From the NCBI RefSeq assembly GCF_000591055.1, contig NC_020388.1:1984001-2048000 (forward strand): DNA of 64,000 nucleotides. The letters run 5' to 3'. The notes beneath the pieces are model-generated. The model searched no databases and had not been told where the DNA came from. It worked only from the letters and a program-made list of their open reading frames with translations. This document shows, piece after piece, positions 32,124 through 41,233 of this stretch. The DNA is from Natronomonas moolapensis 8.8.11. GTDB lineage: Archaea > Halobacteriota > Halobacteria > Halobacteriales > Haloarculaceae. Position numbers and translations under genes: made by a program. How positions within the stretch are numbered: the stretch's first letter is position 1; the number at the start of each line of letters is the position of its first letter.

Positions 32124-32764
32124 CAGGACCGCGCCCTCCTCGAACGATCGCGCCGTTCGACGAGCCACTTCGCCGGGAGGGAAACGAGCGCCGTCGCGAC
32201 GAGGACGGCCTGCTCGCCGGTTTCGACGATCCGGAGTCGCCGGTCGTCGCCGGGAGCGAGGGGGGAGGGGATCGTGTGGGTGTCGAGCGTCCCCGGCGAG
32301 GACACCTCGACCCACCCGTCGGCGACCGTCACGTAGGTCTGGACGACCCCGTCCTGCGTCGAGAGGAGGAACCCGCCGACGATGGCGTAGTACCGATCCG
32401 AGAGCGGATACAACAGCGCAACGCCCTCGGAGCTGAACGCGTCGACGCCGATCCCCGCGACGGCGAGGGCGGCGACGGCGACCCACGCCACCCGGACCCC
32501 GTAGGGGCCGTACCGATCGGCGAGCCTCGACGCGCCGCGTATTCGGGTGTCGCAGTACAGCGCCGCCGCCGCGAGCAGGGGGAGGAAGACGGTGTGAAAC
32601 GTCGCGTTCGGCCCGCCGGGGCCGACGAGGACGAAGACGAGATCGAGGTCGGGCACCGCGGCGACGGCGACGACGACCGCCACGGAGCGACGGTCGAACG
32701 CCGGTCCGAGGAGCGCAACCGCGAGGAGGACACCGACGGCGGCGGCCACGAGCGTCGGCGGCAT
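32123..32764 (-). CDS. YdjM-like membrane protein (second paralogue, fewer histidines)
   Basis: 213 residues from the ATG at 32764. Order and length match the adjacent gene: start MPPTLVAAAVGVLLAVALLG, AVPDLDLVFVL, GPNATFHTVFLPLLAAAALY, SEGVALLYPLSDRYYAIVGG, LLSTQDGVVQTYVTV. The first His of the partner (VVHAAL) is replaced (LVAAAV) and one of the HxxxH residues is lost (NATFHTV), so metal binding may be impaired. Probably a tandem duplicate. A minus-strand TATA (GGGTTTATGAC, near 32790) lies 26 bases upstream. Confidence 0.78.
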   Translation of the reverse strand: MPPTLVAAAVGVLLAVALLGPAFDRRSVAVVVAVAAVPDLDLVFVLVGPGGPNATFHTVFLPLLAAAALYCDTRIRGASRLADRYGPYGVRVAWVAVAALAVAGIGVDAFSSEGVALLYPLSDRYYAIVGGFLLSTQDGVVQTYVTVADGWVEVSSPGTLDTHTIPSPLAPGDDRRLRIVETGEQAVLVATALVSLPAKWLVERRDRSRRARS

Positions 32765-32899
32765 GACAGTGAACTGGATTCCAGTCGTCATAAACCCGCT
32801 GGCGATCCCCCACCGCCAGCGGGCGGTGTCCGGCGAGCGATGCGTCGGCCGCGCGCCGTGAGGGCACTCTTATGTCGCCGGGGGGCACATTGGAGACGT

Positions 32900-33604
32900 A
32901 TGCGCGACCCGCGTGCGGAACTCGCCGAGCGAATCGCTGGGGAGGTGACGCTGTCGGAGGATCCGGGGGCGACGCTGCGGAAGTGGCGCGAGGAGTTCGG
33001 CGTGGCGCAGACGACACTCGCGGACGAACTCGACGTCTCGGCGTCGGTCGTCTCCGACTACGAGAGCGGCCGGCGCGAGAACCCCGGGATTCGGGTCGTC
33101 AGCCGGGTCGTCGAATCGCTGCTCGACATCGACGAACGGCGGGGTGGGGACCGCGTCCGCCAACACGCCAGGGTGTTGTCGGCGGGGTTCGACAAGGACG
33201 TCGTCTACGACCTCCGGGAGTATTCGGCGACGGTCTCGCTTTCGCGTTTTTATGACGCCATCGGCGCCGAGACGGTCGTATCTGGTAGCGCCGAGACGAT
33301 CGCGGGCCACACTATCATAAACAGCGTCGAGGCGATCAAGCGGCTCTCCAGCGAGGAGTTCTACCGGCTCTACGGCCAGTCGACGAACCGCGCGCTCGTG
33401 TTCACGAACGTCACGCGGGGGGAGTCGCCGCTCGTTGCGCTGCGGGTCGTGACGCCGACGCCGTCGGCGGTCGTCCTCCACGGCTTGGATGGGGCGGACC
33501 TCTGGGAGCACGCGCCGGCGCTCGCTCGAGCGGACGGCGTCTCGCTCGCGACGACTGCGGTGTCGATCGAGTCGACCCTCGAGGCGCTCCGGGAGTTCCC
33601 CTGA
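32900..33604 (+). CDS. XRE-type helix-turn-helix regulator (COG1395-like)
   Basis: 234 residues. An N-terminal HTH (REEFGVAQTTLADELDVSAS, then VVSDYESGRRENPGIRVVSR) is joined to an archaeal C-terminal domain (DKDVVYDLREYSATVSLSRF, TIINSVEAIKRLSSEEFYRL, RALVFTNVTRGESPLVALRV). This is the layout of the archaeal COG1395 regulators. The ligand of the C-terminal domain is unknown. The TATA actcttatg (about 32867-32875) supports the ATG at 32900. It is divergent from the membrane hydrolase operon, which it might control. Confidence 0.88.
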   Translation: MRDPRAELAERIAGEVTLSEDPGATLRKWREEFGVAQTTLADELDVSASVVSDYESGRRENPGIRVVSRVVESLLDIDERRGGDRVRQHARVLSAGFDKDVVYDLREYSATVSLSRFYDAIGAETVVSGSAETIAGHTIINSVEAIKRLSSEEFYRLYGQSTNRALVFTNVTRGESPLVALRVVTPTPSAVVLHGLDGADLWEHAPALARADGVSLATTAVSIESTLEALREFP

Positions 33605-33640
33605 CGCGGGAGTTATGCGAGTCGCGCCCCTACCCCGGGT

Positions 33641-34471
33641 ATGGACACGACGACAGCCGGCGGTGTCGACGTTCCGTCGGTCGGACTCGGCACGTGGCGG
33701 CTGACCGGCGACCGGTGTCGGGAGGCGGCTCGAACGGCGCTGGAACTCGGTTATCGCCACCTCGACACCGCCCAGGAGTACGACAACGAACGGCAGGTCG
33801 GAGCCGCGCTCCGCGACAGCGACGTCGACCGCGAGGACGTCTTCGTGACGACGAAACTCGGGCGCGGTAACCGCGATTACGATGGGGTGCGCCGCTCGAC
33901 CGAGGAGAGCCTCGCGAAACTCGGCACGTCGTACGTCGATCTGCTCTTGATCCACTGGCCGAACGTAACGACGCCGCTCCGGGAGACGCTGGCCGCGATG
34001 AACGAGCTGGTCGAGGAGGGGACGGTCAAACACGTCGGCGTCTCGAACTTCGATATCGACCGGCTGGACCGCGCCCGAGAGCTCTCCGAGCACGGAATCC
34101 TGACCGATCAGGTCCAATACAACCCCTATTGGTCCCAGACCGAACTGCTCGATTACTGTCGGATTCACGACGTCCTCGTGACCGCCTACTCGCCGCTGGC
34201 CCACGGCGGGGTGGTGGACGATCCGGTGCTCGAAGCCATCGGAGAGGGATATGAAAAAAGCCCCGCACAGGTCGCCATCCGCTGGCTCGTCCAACAGCCG
34301 AACGTGATAACGGTCCCGAAGGCGACGAGCCGAGCGCACATCGCCGCGAACTGCGATGTCTTCGATTTCGTGTTGGACGACGACGAGATGGAGCGGATCC
34401 GACAGCCGTCGAGAGCCAGAGCCGCCGCCGGCTTCCTCAGGAGCCGGTTCCGGGAGCTCGGCTGCTCGTGA
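33641..34471 (+). CDS. Aldo/keto reductase
   Basis: 276 residues, an NADPH-dependent carbonyl reductase barrel. The catalytic tetrad is visible: Asp in LDTAQEYDNE with its Tyr, Lys in VTTKLGRG and His in LLLIHWPN. The C-terminal cofactor region is VITVPKATSRAHIAANCDVF. Closest in pattern to the 2,5-diketogluconate reductase group; substrate not predictable. It starts about 28 bases after a weak TATA (agttatgcg). Confidence 0.93.
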   Translation: MDTTTAGGVDVPSVGLGTWRLTGDRCREAARTALELGYRHLDTAQEYDNERQVGAALRDSDVDREDVFVTTKLGRGNRDYDGVRRSTEESLAKLGTSYVDLLLIHWPNVTTPLRETLAAMNELVEEGTVKHVGVSNFDIDRLDRARELSEHGILTDQVQYNPYWSQTELLDYCRIHDVLVTAYSPLAHGGVVDDPVLEAIGEGYEKSPAQVAIRWLVQQPNVITVPKATSRAHIAANCDVFDFVLDDDEMERIRQPSRARAAAGFLRSRFRELGCS

Positions 34472-34525
34472 GCGTTCTCGCTCCTGCATAGATTTACCTT
34501 TCCGGGGCGCAATATCACGACAGCG

Positions 34526-35062
34526 ATGAAGATCTACACCGGCCGCGGCGACGAGGGGATGACCGATCTCCGGGACATGTCCCGGATCTCGAAGACGAGC
34601 CCCCGGATCGAGGCGTACGGGACCGTCGACGAGGTCAACAGCCTCATCGGGTTGACGCGCCCGTCGGGCTACGACGACGTCGACGAACGGCTCCAGGGGA
34701 TACAGAACCACCTCCACATCATTCAGGCGGATTTCGCGAGCCCGAACGCGGACGATCCCGACTCGCCGCACATCGAAGAACACCACGTCGAGAAACTCGA
34801 AGACTGGATGGATCGCCTCGACGAGGAACTCGAACCGCTCCAGAGCTTCATCCTGCCCGGCGGCAGCGACGTCGGGGCGCGGCTTCACCACGCTCGGTCG
34901 GTCTGTCGGCGCGCCGAACGCCGCGCCGTTGCGCTGGCGGCCGACGAGCCGGTCAACGACGCCGCCATCGCGTACCTGAACCGGCTCTCCGACGCGCTCT
35001 TTGTGTTCGCCCGCGTGCTGAACGAACGAGAGGGCGTCCCCGAGGAGTCGCCGACGTACTGA
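34526..35062 (+). CDS. Cob(I)alamin adenosyltransferase, PduO type
   Basis: 178 residues. Transfers the adenosyl group of ATP to cob(I)alamin, yielding coenzyme B12. The ATP-binding N-terminus MKIYTGRGDEGMTDLRDMSR is diagnostic. Later conserved parts are SFILPGGSDVGARLHHARSV, CRRAERR and LNRLSDALFVFARVLN. It stands alone; the other cobalamin-related genes in the window (cbiX and the DR2241 gene) are about 14 kb away. Confidence 0.93.
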   Translation: MKIYTGRGDEGMTDLRDMSRISKTSPRIEAYGTVDEVNSLIGLTRPSGYDDVDERLQGIQNHLHIIQADFASPNADDPDSPHIEEHHVEKLEDWMDRLDEELEPLQSFILPGGSDVGARLHHARSVCRRAERRAVALAADEPVNDAAIAYLNRLSDALFVFARVLNEREGVPEESPTY

Positions 35063-35122
35063 CGTCGCCCCCGGCCGTGTCCGTTCAATCCTTTTAAGCC
35101 CCGCCGGATCCCGAAACAGAGT

Positions 35123-36475
35123 ATGCAACGCGTAGATGTCGCCGTCGTCGGCGGGGGTCCGGCCGGCTCCTCGGCCGGCTACGCGGCCGCCCGCGAGGGG
35201 GCCGACGTCGTCGTCCTCGAAAAGGGGGTTCCCCGGGCCGACCGGGCGGGTCGCGGTCCGGACTCGACCGACGCGGCGGGCATCCTGGATTACTGGGTCG
35301 ACATCATGGACCTCGACGAGCCCATCCCCGAACACGTCAAACACCGCGAACTCTCGGCCGCGGAGTTTATCGGTCCGACGGAGACCCTGGCGTTGACCGA
35401 GACGGGGATCGACTCCACGTACCCCAACTTCGGGTTTACGATGCACCGGGCGCGCTTCGACGACTGGCTCGGCGAACGGGCGCGGAGGGCCGGAGCCGAC
35501 TACCGGGTCGGAGCCGGCGTCGCCGGCGTCGAAACGTCGCTGACTGGCGAGCCGTCCCACACGCTGACGCTCCGCGACGGCACCGAGATCGAGGCCGAGT
35601 ATCTCATCCTGGCCGACGGCCCCCAGCGGACGGTCACCGGGCGCGTGCTCGGGCGCTGGCTCCCGGAGACGGCGATGGACCGCCTCGAAACCCGCCGGGC
35701 GAACCACATCGCCTACCAGGAGTACCGAGAACTCCCCCCCGAACTGTTCGAGGACGACCGGATCAAGTTCTGGTGGGGGTACATGCCGGGGCACACCGCC
35801 TACCCGTGGGTGTTCCCCAACGACGGCCGCGTCGCGCGCGTCGGGTTGACGATGCCGATCGACCTCGATCTCGACTCTGTCGACGACCGCGAGCGCTATC
35901 GGCTGTTGCGGCCCGAGGACGAGCGGATCCCCCAGGGTGGCACCTACATCGAGCGCCTCCTCGGAACGGTGTACCCCGAGTACGACCTCGAGGAGTTCCC
36001 GCTGCGAACGGATCGCGGAAAGTCCGGCGGTACCGAGACGTATCCGATCTCCTCGACCCGACCGATCGAGTCCCCGACGCGAGCGAACGTCGCGGTCGTC
36101 GGCGGCGCGATGGGTGCGACCTCCGCGTTCCACGAGGGGGGCGACCACGTCGCGGTCCGGACCGGCTCGATCGCGGGACGGCTCGCGGCGCTGGGCGCGC
36201 TCCGGGCGTACAACGCCGAGTGGCACCGTGCGATTGGCCCGGAGGTCCGCCGGAACTGCATCTTCGCGGAGATGGTCCGCGGCTACGGGCCGGACGACTG
36301 GGATCGGCTGTTCGGCCTCGTCGACGACATCGTCGACGACGACGGGATCACCCCCCGCGAATCGGTCCGGACCGGCGTCTCGGGGGTGAAGCTCTTCGCG
36401 GAGTACACCCTCCGGAAGTTTGGCTACCGGAGCGGTCGGTACGCACAGATCCTCGAGGACGAGTACGCCGTCTGA
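35123..36475 (+). CDS. Geranylgeranyl reductase-family flavoprotein
   Basis: 450 residues. The FAD-binding N-terminus DVAVVGGGPAGSSAGYAAAR, the GWVDIMDL-type catalytic region and the later NVAVVGGAMGATSAFHEGGD with conserved SGxxA-like spacing match the geranylgeranyl reductase family. In haloarchaea such enzymes saturate prenyl chains of lipids or menaquinone. Which chain this one reduces is not clear, as haloarchaea carry several paralogues. A strong TATA (ccttttaag, 35091-35099) lies about 28 bases upstream. Confidence 0.87.
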   Translation: MQRVDVAVVGGGPAGSSAGYAAAREGADVVVLEKGVPRADRAGRGPDSTDAAGILDYWVDIMDLDEPIPEHVKHRELSAAEFIGPTETLALTETGIDSTYPNFGFTMHRARFDDWLGERARRAGADYRVGAGVAGVETSLTGEPSHTLTLRDGTEIEAEYLILADGPQRTVTGRVLGRWLPETAMDRLETRRANHIAYQEYRELPPELFEDDRIKFWWGYMPGHTAYPWVFPNDGRVARVGLTMPIDLDLDSVDDRERYRLLRPEDERIPQGGTYIERLLGTVYPEYDLEEFPLRTDRGKSGGTETYPISSTRPIESPTRANVAVVGGAMGATSAFHEGGDHVAVRTGSIAGRLAALGALRAYNAEWHRAIGPEVRRNCIFAEMVRGYGPDDWDRLFGLVDDIVDDDGITPRESVRTGVSGVKLFAEYTLRKFGYRSGRYAQILEDEYAV

Positions 36476-36790
36476 CCGGCGCTGCCCGGATACCCTCCCG
36501 ATCGACCCTCCCCCGGACCCGAAAGAACATTACGACGTGGGGGCGTATCCACCGGTGCGCACCATTAGTCCCCGACCGAGCAGCCCCCACGGGCAGCGAT
36601 GACCGCTCGGAGAACCCGGGTGTGCGATACGCGTTCGACGACGCCCGCCTCGACGGCTGGCGCCGTCCCGACACTCGGTCGCGCCGTGGGCGCGACCCGC
36701 CCGGCACGAGGGTTAGCCGACCGACCGTGGCACACAGCCTGGGATGAGGTCGGACGTTAGTGTTCCGGGCGACAATCTACTAGTAGCAGC
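36476..36790. other. Gene-free GC-rich region with several strong inverted repeats
   Basis: No coding frame is supported. Strong stems are present: cgtgggggc (36536-36544) with gcccccacg (36583-36591); ccgagc (36576-36581) with gctcgg (36605-36610), which crosses the first stem; gacggc (36652-36657) with gccgtc (36662-36667); and a perfect 9-pair hairpin ggtcgcgcc-gtg-ggcgcgacc at 36677-36697. This density suggests a structured RNA on one strand. It does not show the conserved boxes of RNase P RNA or SRP RNA that I can recognise. Confidence 0.35.
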
Positions 36791-36806
36791 CCACCACGGC
36801 TGCTGC
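36782..36806. other. Hairpin at the junction of GC-rich and AT-rich halves of the island
   Basis: gtagcagcc and ggctgctgc flank a six-base loop (caccac), giving nine pairs including one G-T. It is followed by ttattc. It may be a terminator for something upstream, or the end of a lost element. Base composition changes just after it. Confidence 0.4.
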
Positions 36807-36970
36807 TTATTCAGAACGCTATTGTGTAGCACATTGTTGATGGACTGCAGTCGTTCGATTTGCGGGTGCGTGAATCAAATTGGGAGTCCGCGGTAGAGGT
36901 GCTTAGAAAGTCGGTTAGTGTTCCCACTCAGCTAGCAACGACTGTATCAACAATCTCCTACAAAAGAGCG

Positions 36971-37255
36971 TTACTCGTGAAACCAGCCGTACCATTCTCC
37001 GAGATCAACTAGTTGGTTCTTGAGTCCTGCTGTTCCGTACTGATTGAATACCTCATCTACTGTTCGAGCGAGCCCTTCCGGATCGACGTCCGGTCGGCTC
37101 TGATCGTAATATAAAACAAGCCGTCTGCGGCGTCCGGAACTGCTGTGTCCACGCCGGATCCAGGCGCCGGCACAGAAACGGGACCCCCCACCCCGACAAA
37201 CGGGAGGCGAGTAGCCCCGAGCGCGGTAGAGTGAGGCAGGGTGGGGTAGGGTAGT
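36971..37255 (-). pseudogene. Start-less protein fragment in the AT-richer half of the island
   Basis: On the minus strand a frame directly after the stop of the 37256-37648 gene is open for about 94 codons to a TAA at 36971, but contains no ATG, GTG or TTG. Its last half reads like a real protein end: RRRRLVLYYDQSRPDVDPEG, LARTVDEVFNQYGTAGLKNQ, LVDLGEWYGWFHE. Codon use there is much richer in A and T than in the flanking genes. It is probably the remaining C-terminus of an acquired gene. No family is recognised. Confidence 0.5.
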
Positions 37256-37648
37256 TTACCGCCCTCGCCCCGTCAGCTCGTCGAGCTTGTTCAAATACGG
37301 CTCCCGGGGTAGCTGATACGTCGAACGGTAGTCGAGCTCACCCGCGGAGAAGCGGGCCGTCAGCCGCTCGGCCGCCTCGACCGCCGTTGCCCGTTCGTCG
37401 TACGTGTCCGGGGCGCGTTCCACGTCGGGTTCGAGACGAAGCGTGACGACCCAGGGCGCGTCCGGCGGAAGGTGACGGTTCCCCCCGGGGCGTCGGGTCC
37501 GGCGGCCGCGGGTGACGTACACCGTCGGCAGACACGGGGCCGGAAACGCCGAGCCGTCGAAAACATCGGGCCGGTACGCCGCCACGGCCCGGTCGGAGTC
37601 GGCGTTCCAGACGGTCCATCCCGAACCGAGCGCCGCCGCGTCGAGCAT
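37256..37648 (-). CDS. Small conserved haloarchaeal protein (DUF5820-like)
   Basis: 130 residues: ALGSGWTVWNADSDRAVAAY, RPDVFDGSAFPAPCLPTVYV then a basic loop TRGRRTRRPGG, then PWVVTLRLEPDV and a C-terminal helix TAVEAAERLTARFSAGELDY. From memory this matches DUF5820, whose role is unknown. The ATG at 37648 removes an unlikely arginine-rich extension. It is divergent from the large dehydrogenase at 37836 and lies just upstream of the gene-poor island. Confidence 0.75.
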   Translation of the reverse strand: MLDAAALGSGWTVWNADSDRAVAAYRPDVFDGSAFPAPCLPTVYVTRGRRTRRPGGNRHLPPDAPWVVTLRLEPDVERAPDTYDERATAVEAAERLTARFSAGELDYRSTYQLPREPYLNKLDELTGRGR

Positions 37649-37835
37649 ACGTTCCGTTCGCCCTCGACGTCCATTACAGTCCCGGTCGCATCGGGCACGA
37701 CTGCCCCTCCGACGTCGGGGTCGTTGCCTGATCACACCGTCGGGCGAGAAAGACCATACCGAACAATGACGTGACACACCGATTAAAACCACGAAAAGCA
37801 ACAGTCTTTAGACCGTTACGGTCGCGGTCACTGGT

Positions 37836-40800
37836 ATGGGTGCAGACAACCAGGAACCAATGATCCGACCGGCCGATCCGCCGGGTGACCCGTCGGCTCT
37901 CGAACGCGAACCGGGCGATACCGTCTCCGAGTACATCGATCTGGCGTCGGACCTCGAGGCGGCCGTCTCGGGGGCCGTTCGTTTCGACGAGTACGCACAG
38001 GTGCTGTACGCGACCGACGGAAGCATCTATCAGGCCCAGCCGGCCGGCGTCGTCTACCCGAAGGACATCGCCGACGTCCGCGAGGCCGTCCGGATCGCCG
38101 TCGAGCACGAGACGCCGGTTCTGCCGCGTGGGGCCGGTTCATCGCTCGCCGGGCAGACCGTCGGGCCGGGGTGTGTCGTCCTCGATATGTCCCGGCACAT
38201 GGACGGGCTCCTCGAGATCGACGCCGACGCACAACGCGCCCGCATCCAGCCGGGGATCGTTCAGGACGACCTCGACGATCGCCTCGCCGAGGAGGGCCTG
38301 AAGTTCGCGCCCGATCCGGCCTCGTCGAACCGCTCGACAGTCGGCGGCGGCATCGGGAACAACTCGACCGGCGCACACTCGGTTCGCTACGGGATCACGG
38401 ACGCCTACACCGAGGAGGTCAAAGCCGTCCTCCCCGACGGTTCGTTGCTGCACGCCCGCGAGGTCGTCCTCGACAGCGACGAGTACGACGAGATCGTCTC
38501 GAAAGACGACCGCGAGGCCGAAATATATGAGACCGTCCGCGCGCTCGTCGAGGAGAACGAAGCCGAGATTGAAGAGAAGTACCCCGATCTCAAGCGCCGC
38601 GTCAGCGGCTACAACCTCGATCGCGTCATCTATGAGAACGGCGCGGGCGAGACGGTGATCAACCTCTCGAAGCTCTACGTCGGCAGCGAGGGGACCCTCG
38701 GCGTCATTGTCGAGGCCACAGTCGGCCTCGTGACGATGCCCGAGGAGACCGCGTTGGTGCTGTACTGTTTCGACTCGCTGGTCGACGCGATGGAGGCCGT
38801 CCCGGAGGCCTTGAACTTCGAGGTCAGCGCCGTCGAGTTGATGGACGACGAGGTGTTCCGGCTGGCAGCCGAGTCGGACGGCTACAGCGAGTACGTCGAG
38901 CCGATCCCCGGGGGGACGGCCGCGGCGCTCATGCTCGAGTACGACTCCGAACTCGTCGAGGACTTCGAGGCCGCCATCGGCGAGACCAACGCGTACTTCG
39001 TCGACGACGGCGACGCCTTCGACGCCATCGAGGCCTACACCGACGAGGCCCAAAAGGACATGTGGTCGCTCCGGAAGGCGGCGATCCCGCTGTTGATGAG
39101 TCTGGAGGGCGACCCCAAGCCGTACCCGTTCATCGAGGACGCGACGGTGCCGCCGGAGGAGCTCGCCGAGTACGTCGTCGAGTTCGAGGAGGTCCTAGAG
39201 GATCACGACACCTCCGCCGCGTACTTCGCCCACGCCGGCAGCGGCACGCTGCATATCCGGCCGATCCTGAACCTCAAAGACGAGGTCGGCATCGAGAAAA
39301 TGCACTCGATCACCGACGACGTGACCGACCTGGTGTTGAAACATCACGGGTCCTTTTCGGGCGAACACGGCGACGGGATGGCCCGAACCGAGTTCAACCC
39401 GAAGATGTACGGCGACGACCTCTGGACCGCGTTCAAGGAGGTCAAGACCGCCTTCGATCCCGAGTGGTTCATGCATCCCGGCAACGTCGTCTACCGCGAC
39501 GGCCCCGAGGACGTCGGTCCGGCGGACAACCGCGGCGTCGGCGCGGATATGCGGGAGAACCTCCGGTACGGCTCGAGCTATCAGTCGCTCGAACCGCAGA
39601 CGAAGCTGGATTTCTCCGACGAGGGCGGCTTTTCGCACCTCGTCGAGTTGTGCAACGGCTGTGGGACCTGCCGACAGACCGACGAGAACACGATGTGTCC
39701 GACGTTCCGGGCCTCCCGCGAGGAGGTCCAGGCGACCCGGGGGCGCGCGAACTCCCTGCGGGCCGCCATAAGCGGCGAACTCCCGGAAGAGGAGATCTAC
39801 TCCGATCGCTTCCAGGAGGAGGTGTTGGACCTCTGTGTCGGCTGTAAGGGCTGTAAGTCCGATTGCCCGACCGGTGTCGACTTCGCGAAGCTGAAAGCCG
39901 AGGTCAAACACGACTATCATCAAGAGAAGGGAACGAGTCTCCGATCGAAGCTCTTCGGCAACGTCGATACGGTCAACGCCCTCGGGAGCGCCGTTGCGCC
40001 GGTCTCGAACTGGGCACAAAAGCTCCCCGGATCGGACGTCATCGCCGAGAAGGTACTCGGGATCGCCCCCGAGCGCGACCTCCCGACGTTCTCGAAGGAA
40101 ACGCTCGTCGGGTGGTTCGAGGAGCGCGGTCCCCGGGTTCCGCTGGCGGAGGCCGACGACACCGTCGTCCTGTTCCCGGACACCTACACCAACTACAACT
40201 ACCCCGAGCCCGGGAAGGCGGCCGTCGAACTGCTCGAGGCGGCGAACATCCACGTTCGCGTCGCGGACAAAGACGAGATCGCCGCCAGCGGCCGGGCGGC
40301 CTTCTCGATGGGGCTGCTCGACGAGGCCGAAGAACGCGCCCAAACGAACCTCGACACGTTGATGCCGTACGTCGAGGACGGCTGGTCTGTGCTGTTCGTC
40401 GAACCCTCCGACGCTGTGATGTTTCAGGACGAGTACCTCGATCTCCTCTCGGACGACCGCGTCGAGGACCTCGCCGTCGCCGCCTACGGCGTCTGCGAGT
40501 ATCTCAACACGTATCAGGTCACCGACGAGATGGACTTCGACGCGCCCGCGGAGTACGTGACCTACCACGGCCACTGCAACCAGAAGGCGCTCAACCGCGA
40601 TCACCACGCCGCAGCCGCGCTGTCGGCGGCCGGCTACGACGTCGACGCGCTCGACTCGTCGTGCTGTGGGATGGCCGGCTCCTTCGGCTACGAAGAGGAG
40701 CACTACGAACTCTCGAAGGCGATCGGTGAGATCCTCCACGAGAAGGTCGAAGAGAGCCCCGGCGGCGAGGTCGTCGCCCCCGGCGCGTCCTGTCGCTCTC

Positions 40801-40874
40801 AGCTCGCGGACGACGACTTCGAGGGCGAACGCCCCGCCCACCCCGTCGAGAAGCTCCACGACGCGCTGGCCTGA
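37836..40874 (+). CDS. FAD-linked oxidase / 4Fe-4S / CCG-domain dehydrogenase (D-lactate or glycolate type)
   Basis: 1012 residues, a fusion of a GlcD-like flavoprotein with a GlpC/GlcF-like iron-sulphur part. The FAD loop is PRGAGSSLAGQTVGPGCVVL near residue 90, and FSGEHGDGMARTEFNPKMYG near 510 is the oxidase C-terminal motif. Two 4Fe-4S clusters are at CNGCGTCRQTDENTMCP near 605 and CVGCKGCKSDCP near 668. CCG-type residues follow (HGHCNQKAL, DSSCCGMAGSFGYEEEHYEL, APGASCRSQL). Such proteins oxidise D-2-hydroxyacids and pass electrons to quinone at the membrane. The exact hydroxyacid is not predictable. The TATA gtctttaga (about 37804) is 30 bases upstream. Confidence 0.92.
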   Translation: MGADNQEPMIRPADPPGDPSALEREPGDTVSEYIDLASDLEAAVSGAVRFDEYAQVLYATDGSIYQAQPAGVVYPKDIADVREAVRIAVEHETPVLPRGAGSSLAGQTVGPGCVVLDMSRHMDGLLEIDADAQRARIQPGIVQDDLDDRLAEEGLKFAPDPASSNRSTVGGGIGNNSTGAHSVRYGITDAYTEEVKAVLPDGSLLHAREVVLDSDEYDEIVSKDDREAEIYETVRALVEENEAEIEEKYPDLKRRVSGYNLDRVIYENGAGETVINLSKLYVGSEGTLGVIVEATVGLVTMPEETALVLYCFDSLVDAMEAVPEALNFEVSAVELMDDEVFRLAAESDGYSEYVEPIPGGTAAALMLEYDSELVEDFEAAIGETNAYFVDDGDAFDAIEAYTDEAQKDMWSLRKAAIPLLMSLEGDPKPYPFIEDATVPPEELAEYVVEFEEVLEDHDTSAAYFAHAGSGTLHIRPILNLKDEVGIEKMHSITDDVTDLVLKHHGSFSGEHGDGMARTEFNPKMYGDDLWTAFKEVKTAFDPEWFMHPGNVVYRDGPEDVGPADNRGVGADMRENLRYGSSYQSLEPQTKLDFSDEGGFSHLVELCNGCGTCRQTDENTMCPTFRASREEVQATRGRANSLRAAISGELPEEEIYSDRFQEEVLDLCVGCKGCKSDCPTGVDFAKLKAEVKHDYHQEKGTSLRSKLFGNVDTVNALGSAVAPVSNWAQKLPGSDVIAEKVLGIAPERDLPTFSKETLVGWFEERGPRVPLAEADDTVVLFPDTYTNYNYPEPGKAAVELLEAANIHVRVADKDEIAASGRAAFSMGLLDEAEERAQTNLDTLMPYVEDGWSVLFVEPSDAVMFQDEYLDLLSDDRVEDLAVAAYGVCEYLNTYQVTDEMDFDAPAEYVTYHGHCNQKALNRDHHAAAALSAAGYDVDALDSSCCGMAGSFGYEEEHYELSKAIGEILHEKVEESPGGEVVAPGASCRSQLADDDFEGERPAHPVEKLHDALA

Positions 40875-40969
40875 GAGTGGGCGGTTGCGCCGTTTCGCCC
40901 GCGGTCGCGAGTTCGGGGTCCGCCGACGAGGCGCCACGTTTTTAAATAGATCGACGCCTACCGACGGCC

Positions 40970-41233
40970 ATGCCGAAACCACGCGACGACGTCGACGACC
41001 TCCGGGAGTTCGAGTTCCGGGAGCCGGAGGACGTCCTCGAAGCGGAGTATCTCTACACCGTCTACGAGATCGCCCGCCTCCTGCAGGGCGTCGACCCCGA
41101 TGCTGAACTCGACGTCGAGACCGAGGACGTCCTCCTCGATTGGGCGATCCCGTGGATGCTCGACCACAGCGGGGCGTTCGTCTTCGCCGAACCCGACGCC
41201 GACGACGAGCCGGGGTACTACGGCCTCAGATGA
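40970..41233 (+). CDS. Small acidic haloarchaeal protein (DUF5827-like)
   Basis: 87 residues: FEFREPEDVLEAEYLYTVYE, IARLLQGVDPDAELDVETED, VLLDWAIPWMLDHSGAFVFA and an acidic end. It is a compact helical protein that, from memory, resembles DUF5827. Its stop overlaps the next gene's ATG by four bases (ATGA), so it is made with the BioD-like ATPase. A TATA (tttttaaata, about 40939-40948) lies about 26 bases before the start. Confidence 0.8.
   Translation: MPKPRDDVDDLREFEFREPEDVLEAEYLYTVYEIARLLQGVDPDAELDVETEDVLLDWAIPWMLDHSGAFVFAEPDADDEPGYYGLR

Noticed and set aside
32870..36226. A 1118-codon open frame on the minus strand
   Set aside because: It runs antisense to four well-supported genes (HTH regulator, aldo/keto reductase, PduO, reductase); long antisense frames are expected in GC-rich DNA, and its translation has no recognisable motif.
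36476..37255. Possible insertion sequence in the gene-poor island
   Set aside because: No transposase motif (DDE or HUH) and no clear terminal inverted repeats or target duplication were found by eye.
39195..40982. A 595-codon minus-strand frame opposite the large dehydrogenase
   Set aside because: Antisense to a gene with intact FAD and Fe-S motifs; valine/arginine-rich composition typical of a shadow frame.
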